Below are positions 1 to 8,211 of a stretch of 21,769 nucleotides of DNA, in pieces. The notes under the pieces are model-generated. The model was not told the origin of the DNA. It saw only the letters and a list, made by a program, of their open reading frames with translations, and did no database searches. Within the stretch, counting starts at the first letter, position 1; each line of letters opens with the position of its first letter. Origin of the DNA: a virus; IMG/VR virus record IMGVR_UViG_3300021963_000743, positions 1 to 21,769 of that record; one strand, 5' to 3'. The position numbers and the translations under genes are program-made.

Positions 1-2166
1 CTGGACAAACAAAACATAGTTGTAGACGGTATCGAAAGCCCAACAGGCACTAGCGACATCGTCCGTAAAGTTGCTCACGAAGTCTACGTCAAGATGGTTG
101 ATTACCTCCGTCTGACCCAGTCAAAAAACACATATAACCGTTTTACTGATTACCACTACCTCAACATCCCTGTTTCTAACTCAACAGAGCCTATTCGGGG
201 TATTGATTACATCCATCCTATTGTTTCGCCAGGCATCGATTACGCTACAGCAATTGCCACTAAGTGCTTGATGCCAAACGGAAAAGTTGAGTTTGAGTTT
301 GAGCGTTTTACAGAGTCAGATTCAGATCAGGCTCGTCAAGCTACCGAGATGGTCAAGTACATGATCAACTCAAAGAACGATGCTTACCAAGTTGTCCGTG
401 ACTGGGCGCAAGATGCGTTTTTGCACAAGAACGGTATCGTCATGGTGTCTCCCGTGCGTGAGCCAATTACCCAATACAAAAAGGTTGAAGGCACACGGGA
501 TCAACTCAAAACCTTTGAGATCATGGCAGGCGAAAAAGGCTTGACTGCCAAGCGCCAAAACATGCGAAAGATTGATGTCGATTTGCAAGGGGCAATGCAA
601 GAAGCCATGCAACCCGATGAAGCTGAAATGAGCCAAGAACCAAACGGCGAATTTGGCGAAGCTTTGAAAAACAACACCATCTACCGTGCTGAATACAAGC
701 TGACAGGCTACTCAACTACTGTGCGGATCAAGCACGTTGCCCAACATTACTTTGTTTGCAACCCAACCATACCTCGCATTCAGGATCAGGACTTTTGCGG
801 TTACTACGACCCCATGACGATCCATGAGGCCAAAGAAATGTATCCGTACATCGACATGGAGAAGTTTGCCGACCACGCCGCCTATGGTCCTGCAGGCGCT
901 TACCAAGCTGGCGCACTGGAAAACGACTTGGCGCTCCACGCCCGTGACTCGACCCCTGTGCCAGGCCAAGGCGTGATTGCCTCCCAAGGCGCAGACCGCT
1001 TCAGCCGTGTGGTGATGCTGACCACCGCTTGGATTCGCCGAGACATTGACAATGATGGCGAAGAAGAACTAATTGAGTGCTGTTTCTCAGGCTCTTATGT
1101 CCTGTATGTCAAAGAGGTGGATTTTATCCCCTTGGCAAACATGTGTCCCAAGCCCATTGTTGGCAACTTCTTTGGCTACAGCCTTGGCGAGCGCCTTGTC
1201 CCCATGCAAGAGTACGCCACCGCTATTTGCCGTGCCGAGATGGCCTTTGCCATGCAAGCGTCCACTCCACGCATTGGTGTAAACCCCGAGTTTGTGGATG
1301 CCGAAGAAATCCAGCGTGGCGTGTCTGCCCTGTTTATCTTGGATCGCAAATTTGACCCTGCCAAGCACGTTTACGAGTTTGGAGTCATGCAAGGCAATTT
1401 GGCCTATGTCCAATCAGCCATGCAACGGTTTGAGTCCGACAAGATGGCAATGATCGGCATGACCAGCCCCAATGATGTGCTCAATCCTGAAGTGATGAAG
1501 GACGGCAACAGCGGCTACAAGCTGCAACTTGCCATGGGTCCAAACCAGTTGATCCAAGACGAGATGGTCAAAAACTGCGCCGTTGGTGTGCGGGACATGA
1601 TTTACCTTGTTTGGAAGACACTCTTACAGTATTCTGACGACTACAACATCCAGCAGTTGGCTGGTGTCGTGTCCAAAGGTAAACCATTCATGGATGCAAT
1701 CTCCATGGAGAACTTTGAATTCATTGACCGCAAGCTGATTAACATTGACTTGGCGCTGGGCTTTCTGTCTGAGGAAAACCGTCTGACCCGTCAACAGTTG
1801 ATTGTTCAAACACAAACAGCTTTTGCCCAAGTGATGATGCAACTTGACCCCAATGTGCCTGAGTTGTTCTTCAAAGCTCGCCGCCCATATGAGGACACCT
1901 TGCGGGTGCTGAACGTCAAAGATGTGGACGCTTACTTGCCAACTATTGAAGAAGCCGCCAAGATGATGCAAGCTAGGGCACAACAAGGGCCAAGCATGGA
2001 CGACCAAGAGAAACAATCCAAAACGGAACTTAACAGGGCAAGCACCCAAGAAAAGATTGCCAACGCTGGATTGCTGGTCAAAAAGGCTGAAGACATTGAC
2101 GCAGATAACTATTACGAAGGTTTAGCTGCCAAACGTGGCAAATTGAGTGCAGTACAAATTGATTGA
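1..2166 (+). CDS. Portal protein (5' partial)
   Basis: This is a large podovirus-type portal protein, the ring at the head vertex through which DNA is packaged and ejected. The frame is open from base 1 with no stop before the ATG at 94, and the upstream codons read like protein (LDKQNIVVDGIESPTG), so the gene almost certainly starts left of the window and 94 is an internal Met. At least 721 residues are visible. Supporting features are the N-terminal part with RGIDYIHPIVSPGIDY, the segment NAYQVVRDWAQDAFLHKNGIVMV-like around residues 90-115 after the ATG, and the downstream P22/T7-like portal layout. The C-terminus is charged and probably helical or coiled-coil (KQSKTELNRASTQEKIANAG), as is usual for the portal crown or barrel. 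Scaffold and capsid genes follow directly, which supports the call. The family assignment is from recognition, not a search. Confidence 0.85.
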   Translation: MDKQNIVVDGIESPTGTSDIVRKVAHEVYVKMVDYLRLTQSKNTYNRFTDYHYLNIPVSNSTEPIRGIDYIHPIVSPGIDYATAIATKCLMPNGKVEFEFERFTESDSDQARQATEMVKYMINSKNDAYQVVRDWAQDAFLHKNGIVMVSPVREPITQYKKVEGTRDQLKTFEIMAGEKGLTAKRQNMRKIDVDLQGAMQEAMQPDEAEMSQEPNGEFGEALKNNTIYRAEYKLTGYSTTVRIKHVAQHYFVCNPTIPRIQDQDFCGYYDPMTIHEAKEMYPYIDMEKFADHAAYGPAGAYQAGALENDLALHARDSTPVPGQGVIASQGADRFSRVVMLTTAWIRRDIDNDGEEELIECCFSGSYVLYVKEVDFIPLANMCPKPIVGNFFGYSLGERLVPMQEYATAICRAEMAFAMQASTPRIGVNPEFVDAEEIQRGVSALFILDRKFDPAKHVYEFGVMQGNLAYVQSAMQRFESDKMAMIGMTSPNDVLNPEVMKDGNSGYKLQLAMGPNQLIQDEMVKNCAVGVRDMIYLVWKTLLQYSDDYNIQQLAGVVSKGKPFMDAISMENFEFIDRKLINIDLALGFLSEENRLTRQQLIVQTQTAFAQVMMQLDPNVPELFFKARRPYEDTLRVLNVKDVDAYLPTIEEAAKMMQARAQQGPSMDDQEKQSKTELNRASTQEKIANAGLLVKKAEDIDADNYYEGLAAKRGKLSAVQID

Positions 2167-2177
2167 AAAGGATTGCA

Positions 2178-2507
2178 ATGAAAAGCATGGTATCGAAAAT
2201 CCGTGAAGCCTTTAACCGAAGGACACGAACCGAACACACATACAAGGAGGCCTCGCACGATCAAAGGACGCTGGTTTTACAAAATGGGGAGTGCGCCAGC
2301 CGCCTCCTTAGAAATGAGGATTTTGCATTGATGTTCAACCTGTACAGGTTTTACATATTGGAGCGTTTGGAAGACGACAAGACAGACGCAGACAGGATTA
2401 GCAACGCACATTTTGTTGCTGGGGTCCGAGATTTCGTGGCTTTCATTGAAAAGCAGGAATATCTCGGAAAGGTGGCTCTAAAAAGAGCTGAAACAAACGA
2501 GAAATAA
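2178..2507 (+). CDS. Small hypothetical protein between portal and scaffold
   Basis: This gene encodes a 109-residue charged, probably helical protein of unknown function. A TTG at 2163 in the same frame could start it and would overlap the portal stop, but the ATG at 2178 is preferred because AAAAGG (2166-2171) lies six bases upstream. The protein has no signal peptide or membrane segment. The N-terminus is basic (KIREAFNRRTRTEHTYKE) and the rest is mixed-charge helix (LYRFYILERLEDDKTDADR). Small genes in this position are common between portal and scaffold in podovirus-type phages and may encode minor head or packaging factors, but nothing in the sequence shows a specific role. Its stop codon is fused to the next gene's ribosome-binding site (TAAGGG). 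Confidence 0.7.
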   Translation: MKSMVSKIREAFNRRTRTEHTYKEASHDQRTLVLQNGECASRLLRNEDFALMFNLYRFYILERLEDDKTDADRISNAHFVAGVRDFVAFIEKQEYLGKVALKRAETNEK

Positions 2508-2516
2508 GGGTAAGAT

Positions 2517-3632
2517 ATGTCAGACGTAAGTGCAACAGCACCCGCCACTGAGCAAACTGGTAGCGCACCAACCGCAGACACCATTGCAGCGATGATTGCC
2601 GCCAACAGGCGTAACACTCCGCAGCCCGATGGAAGTCAGCCGCCACCAGCGGGTACAACTGGAAGTAGTCCAGCACCCGAGGCGGCTCCTGAAGAGGAAG
2701 CCGAACCTGAAGATAGCAATGCAACGACTGAAGAGCCGTCAGGCACTAGCGAAGAACCTGAGTCCACCGATGGTGTAAACGAAGGCGTTAACTTCCTAGA
2801 GTTTGCGGAGCAAAACCCTAACATGGTGTTGAAAATTCCCAACAAGGACGCAGAAAGCGGCTTTGTGGAGCTAACAGCATCGAAGGCGGCAGCAATTCTT
2901 GGTCAAGGCAGCGCTATTCACGAAAATGCGAGGAAACTTAAAGCCGAGAAGGCAGAGTTTGAAGAGTTTCAGGCAAAGAGGAAGAGTGAACTTGATGGTT
3001 TGCAGATTGGACTGGAGTTAACGGTTGTCCCGCAGTTACAAAGTGCGGCAGATGAACTGATAACACTACAACAATACAACCAACAATGGGAACAGATCCG
3101 AAATCAAGCTACGGATGAAATAGAACGTAGCAGGGCAGATGCGGCAATTCGCCAAAATTCCCAATTGATTGAAGAGAAGGCTCAGTTCATTAAATCCAAT
3201 AGGCCAAAAGTTGAGCAGTTTTTTGCAGTTCGATCTCAGTATGTTCAAGAACAACTTGAACAGGCTAGACAAAGTTTCAAGGACAAGGAATTGTCCAACC
3301 CTGTTTACTTTGAAGAAGTGCGTGAAAAGCTGAAGAAGGATTGGAAGAGTGCAGAAGGCTCGTACATACCTGGCGTGAAGAACATTGATCTTCTTTCCAG
3401 TGATGAACACATCTTGGGATTGATTCGGGACGGCATGAAGTTCCGTGAAGGTCCAAAGGTGAAAAATGCTGGTGGTTCGTTGGCTGCGTCCAACCGCCCC
3501 GTATCTAAAGCCAAAACATCTCCCACACCTCCATCTCAACAACTCCAAGAACGCGCCGCCAAAGGCGATAAGCGAGCCGCACAGGATCTATTGGCAGCCA
3601 TGTTGGCGGCAAACAAAAATCGCCGCCGTTAA
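2517..3632 (+). CDS. Capsid scaffolding-type protein
   Basis: This 371-residue protein is probably the scaffold on which the capsid protein assembles; it would be removed before DNA fills the head. The N-terminal ~95 residues are low-complexity and rich in Pro, Glu, Ser and Thr (for example PEAAPEEEAEPEDSNATTEE), which suggests disorder. A short folded part follows (FLEFAEQNPNMVLKIPNKD), then a long charged helical or coiled-coil region from about residue 135 to 260 (ENARKLKAEKAEFEEFQAKR onward). The C-terminal end is basic and ends AANKNRRR. Acidic disordered start, coiled-coil middle and basic tail are typical of scaffolding proteins, and the gene sits directly before the major capsid gene. 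The ATG at 2517 follows an AAGGG site overlapping the previous stop. No protease motif was recognised. Confidence 0.75.
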   Translation: MSDVSATAPATEQTGSAPTADTIAAMIAANRRNTPQPDGSQPPPAGTTGSSPAPEAAPEEEAEPEDSNATTEEPSGTSEEPESTDGVNEGVNFLEFAEQNPNMVLKIPNKDAESGFVELTASKAAAILGQGSAIHENARKLKAEKAEFEEFQAKRKSELDGLQIGLELTVVPQLQSAADELITLQQYNQQWEQIRNQATDEIERSRADAAIRQNSQLIEEKAQFIKSNRPKVEQFFAVRSQYVQEQLEQARQSFKDKELSNPVYFEEVREKLKKDWKSAEGSYIPGVKNIDLLSSDEHILGLIRDGMKFREGPKVKNAGGSLAASNRPVSKAKTSPTPPSQQLQERAAKGDKRAAQDLLAAMLAANKNRRR

Positions 3633-3637
3633 TCTTC

Positions 3638-3644
3638 AAAGGAG
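3638..3644 (+). promoter_or_regulatory. Strong ribosome binding site of the major capsid gene
   Basis: AAAGGAG lies seven bases before the capsid ATG at 3652. It is close to the ideal anti-16S match and fixes the start codon. It fits the high translation expected of the most abundant virion protein. Confidence 0.8.
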
Positions 3645-3651
3645 TTTTTAA

Positions 3652-4809
3652 ATGTCAACAATCACCTCAGCCGATCTCGGCAATGGTAACGGTAACTACA
3701 CTACCGACATCGTGGTCAAAGACTTGGACTTGACCGTTTCCAACTATGTTAAAGATCGTACCCCGATCACTAACATGGCGATGAGCAAAAAGCGCAAAGT
3801 CAATTCGACTCTGCACATTTGGCCTATCGATTACTTCCGCACACCTACGTTGAATGCTAAGTTGGAAGGCGCTTCTGTGTCTACCAGCCAGTCTGAAAAC
3901 AACACCCGTGCCAACTTGGGTAACTACACTCAGATCTTTACAACCACTATCGGTGCTACTGGCACTGCCCGTGCTGTAGAGCAAGCTGGTGGCGATCCTC
4001 AAGCCTACCAAGAAGTCAAGCAATTGACTGAGATCATGTTTGACGTTGAGCTGCAAATGGTTCGTGCAGACGGCGCTTCAATCAAGTACTCAGGTCAAGC
4101 AGCTACCCAAGGCGCATCGCCCAACGATGGTCGCCGTTTTGGTTCGCTGTACGCTTTTGCTGGTACTCGCTCAGGCAATGACACAGACGGCACATCCGTT
4201 CTGAACATCGCTACCAGCGACAGCAATGACACGATTGGTACAACCGCCAACACCAACACTCCTTTCAATGGTTTGTTGAGCAATGCTGGCCTTGGCTACT
4301 TCACTTTCAGCTCAGGCGTTACCCTGCAAGCTTTCAGCCCCGTGCTGTACAAGCAGTTGGTAACTACCGCTGAACAGCGTTTCAATGCCAAGATCACCAA
4401 CATGGTTGTTCCCACCTCGTTGCGTACCACCATCTCTGACAACATTCCTCAGAGCCGTTCTATCAACCGTTTTAACCCTGCTGACAAGGGCGACACGATT
4501 GGTACATACGAAGGTGACTTCAACTACACCTATCAGATCGATGACTCTTGGGTTATGGATCAAACTGGTGCAGACAACACATCGATTCTGTTCTTGAATC
4601 CTGATGTTGTTCAGTGGGGTTCTTTGCGTGAACTTGGTCCTAACAACGAAGTCTTCAGCAACGCTGATGCTTCTTTGGATCAGTACATCATGGAAGGTAC
4701 ATTGATTGTTCGTAACCCTGCTGGTGTGGCTGTTTTGGCTGCCATGACCACTGGTACACCAATCACTACACCTCGTCCTGCCGCTCAAGTCAAACGCTAT
4801 TTGGTGTAA
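3652..4809 (+). CDS. Major capsid protein, SU10/DUF5309 type
   Basis: This 385-residue protein should form the icosahedral shell. It resembles the SU10-type major capsid family (HK97 fold, Pfam DUF5309). The typical features are a short N-terminal arm, the segment TPITNMAMSKKRKVNST at residues 37-53 followed by LHIWPIDYF, then NYTQIFTTTIGATGTARAVE at 91-110, and the helix KQLTEIMFDVELQMVRAD at 123-140 (the spine-helix position in this family). The C-terminal part contains RNPAGVAVLAAMTTG. No protease-cleaved delta domain is visible at the N-terminus, which suits a phage with a separate scaffold gene. It has a very strong ribosome-binding site and is followed by a stable RNA hairpin at 4824-4854. 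The family call is from recognition of the sequence, not a search. Confidence 0.9.
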   Translation: MSTITSADLGNGNGNYTTDIVVKDLDLTVSNYVKDRTPITNMAMSKKRKVNSTLHIWPIDYFRTPTLNAKLEGASVSTSQSENNTRANLGNYTQIFTTTIGATGTARAVEQAGGDPQAYQEVKQLTEIMFDVELQMVRADGASIKYSGQAATQGASPNDGRRFGSLYAFAGTRSGNDTDGTSVLNIATSDSNDTIGTTANTNTPFNGLLSNAGLGYFTFSSGVTLQAFSPVLYKQLVTTAEQRFNAKITNMVVPTSLRTTISDNIPQSRSINRFNPADKGDTIGTYEGDFNYTYQIDDSWVMDQTGADNTSILFLNPDVVQWGSLRELGPNNEVFSNADASLDQYIMEGTLIVRNPAGVAVLAAMTTGTPITTPRPAAQVKRYLV

Positions 4810-4823
4810 GGCTAGAGTCTTTT

Positions 4824-4854
4824 CTGAAGGGGGTCCGCAAGGGCCACCCTTTGG
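4824..4854 (+). terminator. Stable GCAA-tetraloop hairpin after the capsid gene; possible attenuator, terminator or RNA stabiliser
   Basis: Fifteen bases after the capsid stop, bases 4827-4836 pair with 4841-4851 around a GCAA (GNRA) tetraloop at 4837-4840. This gives ten pairs, one of them G-U, with a single bulged A at 4846. Three further weak pairs (C-G and two G-U) can extend the stem to 4824-4854. There is no U-run after the stem; the next bases are the GGAAAGGAG ribosome-binding site of the following gene. A classical intrinsic terminator is therefore less likely than a partial attenuator, a processing site or a 3'-end stabiliser for capsid mRNA. Confidence 0.55.
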
Positions 4855-4867
4855 AAAGGAGCAAAGC

Positions 4868-5371
4868 ATGGAATTGAACGAAGAATCAGCACCCCGTATT
4901 GACGAAGACTATTTCACCAAGGGAAACCTTGCGGCTGGAATAGATGGAGTTTTCCGTCAAAACGACAAACTGTTCAACGAAGTAAAGTCAGGTACTTGGT
5001 CACAGACGTTCAAGACCAATACCATGGATTACAAAGTTGGCGCTGTGAATGGTCGCCGCTATGTACAGTACGACCAAAAGAATGTCGAGGAAATTAAACA
5101 GTTCTGTAAAGAGCGAAGGGAATTTCATGCGATTCACGGTACTGACAATCCTTTGTTTGCTGGTACTTTTCACGCCATGCAGTTGCCTAAATGCTTTGCA
5201 CATGAAATCAGTTCACGATGGTTCAATAATCGCCCTTGGGAATTGATCAAACAAGACAAAGAAGACAAGATATTGTTTTATGCCATCGTCAATGAATATT
5301 ATTCTGATTTTGTCTGCCATCCAAGCGGGAAGATACCCCTGCCATACAATCCAGCCATTCCGACCAAGTGA
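4868..5371 (+). CDS. Hypothetical protein between capsid and adaptor genes
   Basis: I do not recognise this 167-residue protein. It is soluble-looking, with no signal peptide or membrane helix, and is rich in aromatic and charged residues (RRYVQYDQKNVEEIKQFCKE, SRWFNNRPWELIKQDKED). It has three Cys residues without a clear metal-binding spacing. The ATG at 4868 follows AAGGAG (4856-4861), which lies just outside the hairpin described after the capsid gene, so folding of that hairpin could affect access to this site. The position between the major capsid and adaptor genes is often used for head decoration, head-completion or minor structural proteins, but that is inference from location only. 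Its stop is fused with the next ribosome-binding site (TGAGGT). Confidence 0.75.
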   Translation: MELNEESAPRIDEDYFTKGNLAAGIDGVFRQNDKLFNEVKSGTWSQTFKTNTMDYKVGAVNGRRYVQYDQKNVEEIKQFCKERREFHAIHGTDNPLFAGTFHAMQLPKCFAHEISSRWFNNRPWELIKQDKEDKILFYAIVNEYYSDFVCHPSGKIPLPYNPAIPTK

Positions 5372-5379
5372 GGTAGCCC

Positions 5380-6363
5380 ATGTCCTTATTCATTCAATCT
5401 GCTAACGCATTGATAAGTCGTGTAGCACAATGGGTAGGGGTCATACCATCGCCTTTAACAATTACAGCAACTTCATACAACGCTGTTACTGGCGTTATTA
5501 CTGTATCTGCTGATCCTCGACCATTTGTATACATTGGCGACTTTATTGCCAACGGCGTTACAAACTACACAGCAATTGTTGATATAAGTTCAACCACCAT
5601 AACTGTCAGCGATCCTGAAGCGGTTTGGCAAGACTTGGCATACCCTGGCGTAACTATCTTAAAAATGCCAACACAATCCTCGCTGGAAATTCAAGCATGT
5701 GTGCAACTAGCTGAATTAAAAATGCGTGTGATTGAATTGCCTGCATTGCGTACCAATCCATACGATCCGCTTGACCCAACTATTTTGACCACCAACGCAC
5801 AAGGCTTGGCTCCAATTCCTGCTGACATGAATTGGCCTATATTGTTTTTTCAAGAAACACCAGCGCCCGAAACACCTGAATATGCCGCAGCCTTTGGCCC
5901 TTGGATCATTTATGACCGTGTGGGTGATCGTGAAATTATTCGCCGCCGCATGATCGACCAACTCTATGTTCGCCCCTTTGGCGTACCAAGGGTGATCCGT
6001 GCCTCGTTCAGTGAGGTTGGTCCAAATTATGTGTTTACACCCAATCCTGGCGCTAACACCACAATCAAAGCGTACTATCAACGCACATTTCCATTTTTGG
6101 GAAGCCCTACTGAAGATCCATTAAATCCCATTGTGCAAAACAATGCGGCTTTGGCATCTTTTCCTGAAGGTTACTTGTACGGCACATTGTGGGCGTATTA
6201 CGACAAAAACAAAAACAATGAAGAAGCCGTCAAATGGGATGGTCGCTTCGAAGATGCTTACGGAAAAATTGAAGATCAAAACTTCAAAGACAAATGGCGT
6301 GGTGGCGATCAGCATCTCACATCGGAGTTCCAGCCCCGTAACTATCGCTACAGCTTTAAGTGA
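5380..6363 (+). CDS. Head-tail adaptor-like / head completion protein
   Basis: This 327-residue protein probably joins the portal to the tail. The N-terminal ~100 residues are beta-rich (ATSYNAVTGVITVSADPRPF). The rest contains a pattern common in podovirus adaptor proteins: a beta strand with YYQRTFPFLG at about residues 228-237, then FPEGYLYGTLWAYYDKNKN and a C-terminal helix with VKWDGRFEDAYGKIEDQNF. The 'YLYG-L-A-Y ... W--RF--A---I' pattern is what I recognise from adaptors located after SU10-type capsid genes. It would act at the head-tail interface of the virion. The ATG follows GAGGT at 5370-5374, overlapping the previous stop. A different connector role (tail terminator or completion protein) is possible. 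Confidence 0.55.
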   Translation: MSLFIQSANALISRVAQWVGVIPSPLTITATSYNAVTGVITVSADPRPFVYIGDFIANGVTNYTAIVDISSTTITVSDPEAVWQDLAYPGVTILKMPTQSSLEIQACVQLAELKMRVIELPALRTNPYDPLDPTILTTNAQGLAPIPADMNWPILFFQETPAPETPEYAAAFGPWIIYDRVGDREIIRRRMIDQLYVRPFGVPRVIRASFSEVGPNYVFTPNPGANTTIKAYYQRTFPFLGSPTEDPLNPIVQNNAALASFPEGYLYGTLWAYYDKNKNNEEAVKWDGRFEDAYGKIEDQNFKDKWRGGDQHLTSEFQPRNYRYSFK

Positions 6364-6371
6364 GGTAACAC

Positions 6372-8210
6372 ATGGCAACCAGTGGCCTCTATGGAAACAG
6401 CGGCGATGGCGCTCTCATTGCCCAGCCAAGCACCGAAACGCCAGGCCTATATGGCAAGAGTCCTAATGGTTCTGCTGTGGCACAGCCAGGCGCTGAATCA
6501 GCAGGTTTGTATGGGCCAAATGTACGTTTTGGCGTAACAGGTCCTACTGGCCCTACGGGTGCTACAGGTCCAACAGGTCCAACAGGTGCTACAGGCCCTA
6601 CTGGTCCTACAGGAGCCACTGGGCCAACAGGTTCTACTGGAGCTACAGGTCCAACTGGATCTCAGGGCGCACAAGGTGTTACAGGCCCAACTGGTTCTAC
6701 GGGCGCTCAAGGTATTCAAGGTATTCAAGGTGTTACTGGCCCCACAGGATCGGAAGGATTGATTGGGCCAACTGGTCCTACGGGTCCGACAGGAGCACAA
6801 GGTATACAGGGCAATACTGGCGCAACAGGTAGTCAAGGCATTCAAGGTGTAACGGGACCAACTGGTCCAACAGGTAGTCAAGGCATACAAGGCGAAACAG
6901 GTCCGACTGGCTCAACTGGCTCAACGGGTAGCCAAGGCATTCAGGGCGTTACAGGACCTACTGGCGCACAAGGCGATCAAGGTATACAAGGCCCAACCGG
7001 ACCTACAGGCGCTACGGGTGCTGATGGAAATTCGTCTTCGTTTTATCAATACCAAGCTGATACAAACCAAACTTCAGGAACGCCAACCAGTGGTCATCTG
7101 TATTGGAACAACGCCACACAAATTTCTGCAACAAGCTTGGTGTTTAGTCATCTAACATCAAACGGTATTGACGTTGATTTGTTTTTAGGAATTCTAAAAA
7201 CTGGTGATGTAATTATTTTGCAAGACGCAAGTAATTCAAACAATTACCAAAAATGGATTTTGACAAGCAATCCAACAACCGTTCCAAATGTTTCTGTTAC
7301 ATATGCTGTTTCATTTGATACATCATCAGGAACGGGAACTACTGGATTTGCAAACAATCACAATTTGATTGTTGTATTACAGTCTGTAGGTGTGACTGGA
7401 CCAACAGGCCCAACAGGAGCAACTGGACCTACAGGCGCTGATTCCACGGTTGTTGGACCCACAGGATCTATTGGCCCAACAGGACCCACAGGAGCGCAAG
7501 GTACTCAGGGAAACCAAGGCGTTACTGGGCCAACAGGACCCACAGGCGCACAAGGAATTCAAGGTGACACTGGACCTACTGGTTCTACAGGAGCAACTGG
7601 TGCGGTTGGACCCACAGGACCTACTGGATCACAAGGCATACAAGGCGTTACTGGGCCAACAGGACCCACAGGACCAACGGGTACTACTGGAGCCACTGGC
7701 GCTGGTGGACCTACAGGACCTACAGGACCAACAACATATCCAGCTTCGGGTGTTGCTGTTTCAACTGGTACTGCTTGGGGAACATCTCTTGTTGCAGCCA
7801 GCACAAACACTGCTTCAGCACTTGTTCAACGTGATGCATCAGGCAATTTTGCTGCGGGTGCAATTACAGGTACATCTGTTGCAGATACGCCAGGCAATTT
7901 GCGTTCATTGCCACTGAACTCACAAACATCAGCATATGTTGTTGCTGCAACAGACAACGGTAAAGTTATTGCCATTACCACAGGCGGTGTTACCGTAAAC
8001 AATTCAATCATGTCTGCTGGTATGGTTGTTACGATTTACAACAACTCAGGTTCAAGTCAAACCATTACTCAAGGTGCTGGTGTTACTTTGCAATGGGCTG
8101 GACAAACTGCATCATCAACTGGCAACAGAACAATTGGTTTGTATGGCTTGGCAACTATTCTTTTCTTGTCTGCATCAAGCGCAGTAATTACAGGATCAGG
8201 GCTGACTTAA
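6372..8210 (+). CDS. Collagen-like tail fibre protein
   Basis: This 612-residue fibre protein probably acts in host attachment. Residues 1-50 hold three copies of a 20-residue unit starting GLYG (residues 5, 25 and 45), a candidate virion-anchoring part. Residues 54-218 are an uninterrupted collagen-like rod of 55 Gly-X-Y triplets. Residues 219-339 look globular and beta-rich. Residues 340-454 are a second collagen-like rod (6 + 31 triplets with a four-residue STVV break at 358-361). The C-terminal ~155 residues contain [19 protein letters not shown], a motif frequent in tail fibres, and end in a hydrophobic beta-rich domain. All Pro in the rods is in the X position, most Y positions are Thr, and there is no Lys. 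Collagen-like rods should trimerise. A glycine-rich tip-like gene follows after one base. Confidence 0.85.
   Translation: MATSGLYGNSGDGALIAQPSTETPGLYGKSPNGSAVAQPGAESAGLYGPNVRFGVTGPTGPTGATGPTGPTGATGPTGPTGATGPTGSTGATGPTGSQGAQGVTGPTGSTGAQGIQGIQGVTGPTGSEGLIGPTGPTGPTGAQGIQGNTGATGSQGIQGVTGPTGPTGSQGIQGETGPTGSTGSTGSQGIQGVTGPTGAQGDQGIQGPTGPTGATGADGNSSSFYQYQADTNQTSGTPTSGHLYWNNATQISATSLVFSHLTSNGIDVDLFLGILKTGDVIILQDASNSNNYQKWILTSNPTTVPNVSVTYAVSFDTSSGTGTTGFANNHNLIVVLQSVGVTGPTGPTGATGPTGADSTVVGPTGSIGPTGPTGAQGTQGNQGVTGPTGPTGAQGIQGDTGPTGSTGATGAVGPTGPTGSQGIQGVTGPTGPTGPTGTTGATGAGGPTGPTGPTTYPASGVAVSTGTAWGTSLVAASTNTASALVQRDASGNFAAGAITGTSVADTPGNLRSLPLNSQTSAYVVAATDNGKVIAITTGGVTVNNSIMSAGMVVTIYNNSGSSQTITQGAGVTLQWAGQTASSTGNRTIGLYGLATILFLSASSAVITGSGLT
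6384..6515 (+). repeat. Threefold 20-residue GLYG repeat at the fibre N-terminus
   Basis: The fibre protein begins with GLYG at residues 5-8, 25-28 and 45-48, exactly 20 residues apart. The two full spacers share an AxxAQPxxE-like pattern ([10 protein letters not shown] and [10 protein letters not shown]). The repeat lies before the first collagen rod, where fibre proteins normally bind the virion. Confidence 0.75.
6531..7025 (+). repeat. Collagen-like repeat block 1 (55 Gly-X-Y triplets)
   Basis: Glycine occurs at every third residue without a break from residue 54 to 219 of the fibre. By hand count 36 of 55 triplets have Thr at Y and 19 are GPT. Other common triplets are GIQ, GAQ, GSQ, GVT and GAT. 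Pro is never in Y and there is no Lys. The DNA is made of near-identical 9-27 base units and is prone to slippage. Confidence 0.95.
7389..7733 (+). repeat. Collagen-like repeat block 2 (6 + 31 Gly-X-Y triplets)
   Basis: Residues 340-357 make six triplets, then STVV breaks the pattern, then residues 362-454 make 31 triplets. Composition is like block 1, with GPT dominant and Thr at Y. It contains a 32-base exact direct repeat (7515-7546 and 7641-7672) that is in frame and 126 bases apart. Confidence 0.95.
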
Positions 8211-8211
8211 T

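Noticed and set aside
94-2166. Complete 690-residue portal gene starting at the ATG at 94
   Set aside because: The same frame is open to base 1 with protein-like codons and there is no ribosome-binding site near 94 (the preceding bases are cgaagtctacgtcaag), so the gene is cut by the window edge.
4824-4854. Classical intrinsic terminator after the capsid gene
   Set aside because: The hairpin is strong but no U-run follows, and the next gene's ribosome-binding site begins at the stem edge. It was kept only as a hairpin with an open role.
4312-4869. Reverse-strand open frame of 185 codons across the end of the capsid gene
   Set aside because: It overlaps the strongly supported capsid gene and the hairpin, has no ribosome-binding site of note, and the predicted protein has no coherent pattern.
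6389-6619. Reverse-strand open frame rich in Gly-Pro-Val repeats, opposite the collagen block (and another at 7559-7810)
   Set aside because: It is the mirror reading of the GGN-CCN-ACN repeat of the collagen-like gene. It has no own start signal and no neighbours on that strand.
6531-7733. CRISPR-like array in the short-repeat DNA
   Set aside because: The repeats are degenerate, in frame, spaced by multiples of three bases and have no unique spacers. They encode Gly-X-Y triplets.
7450-7917. Plus-strand open frame of 155 codons in another frame of the second collagen rod
   Set aside because: It is a Leu/Gln-rich shadow of the repeat DNA. The Gly-X-Y frame is clearly the coding one.
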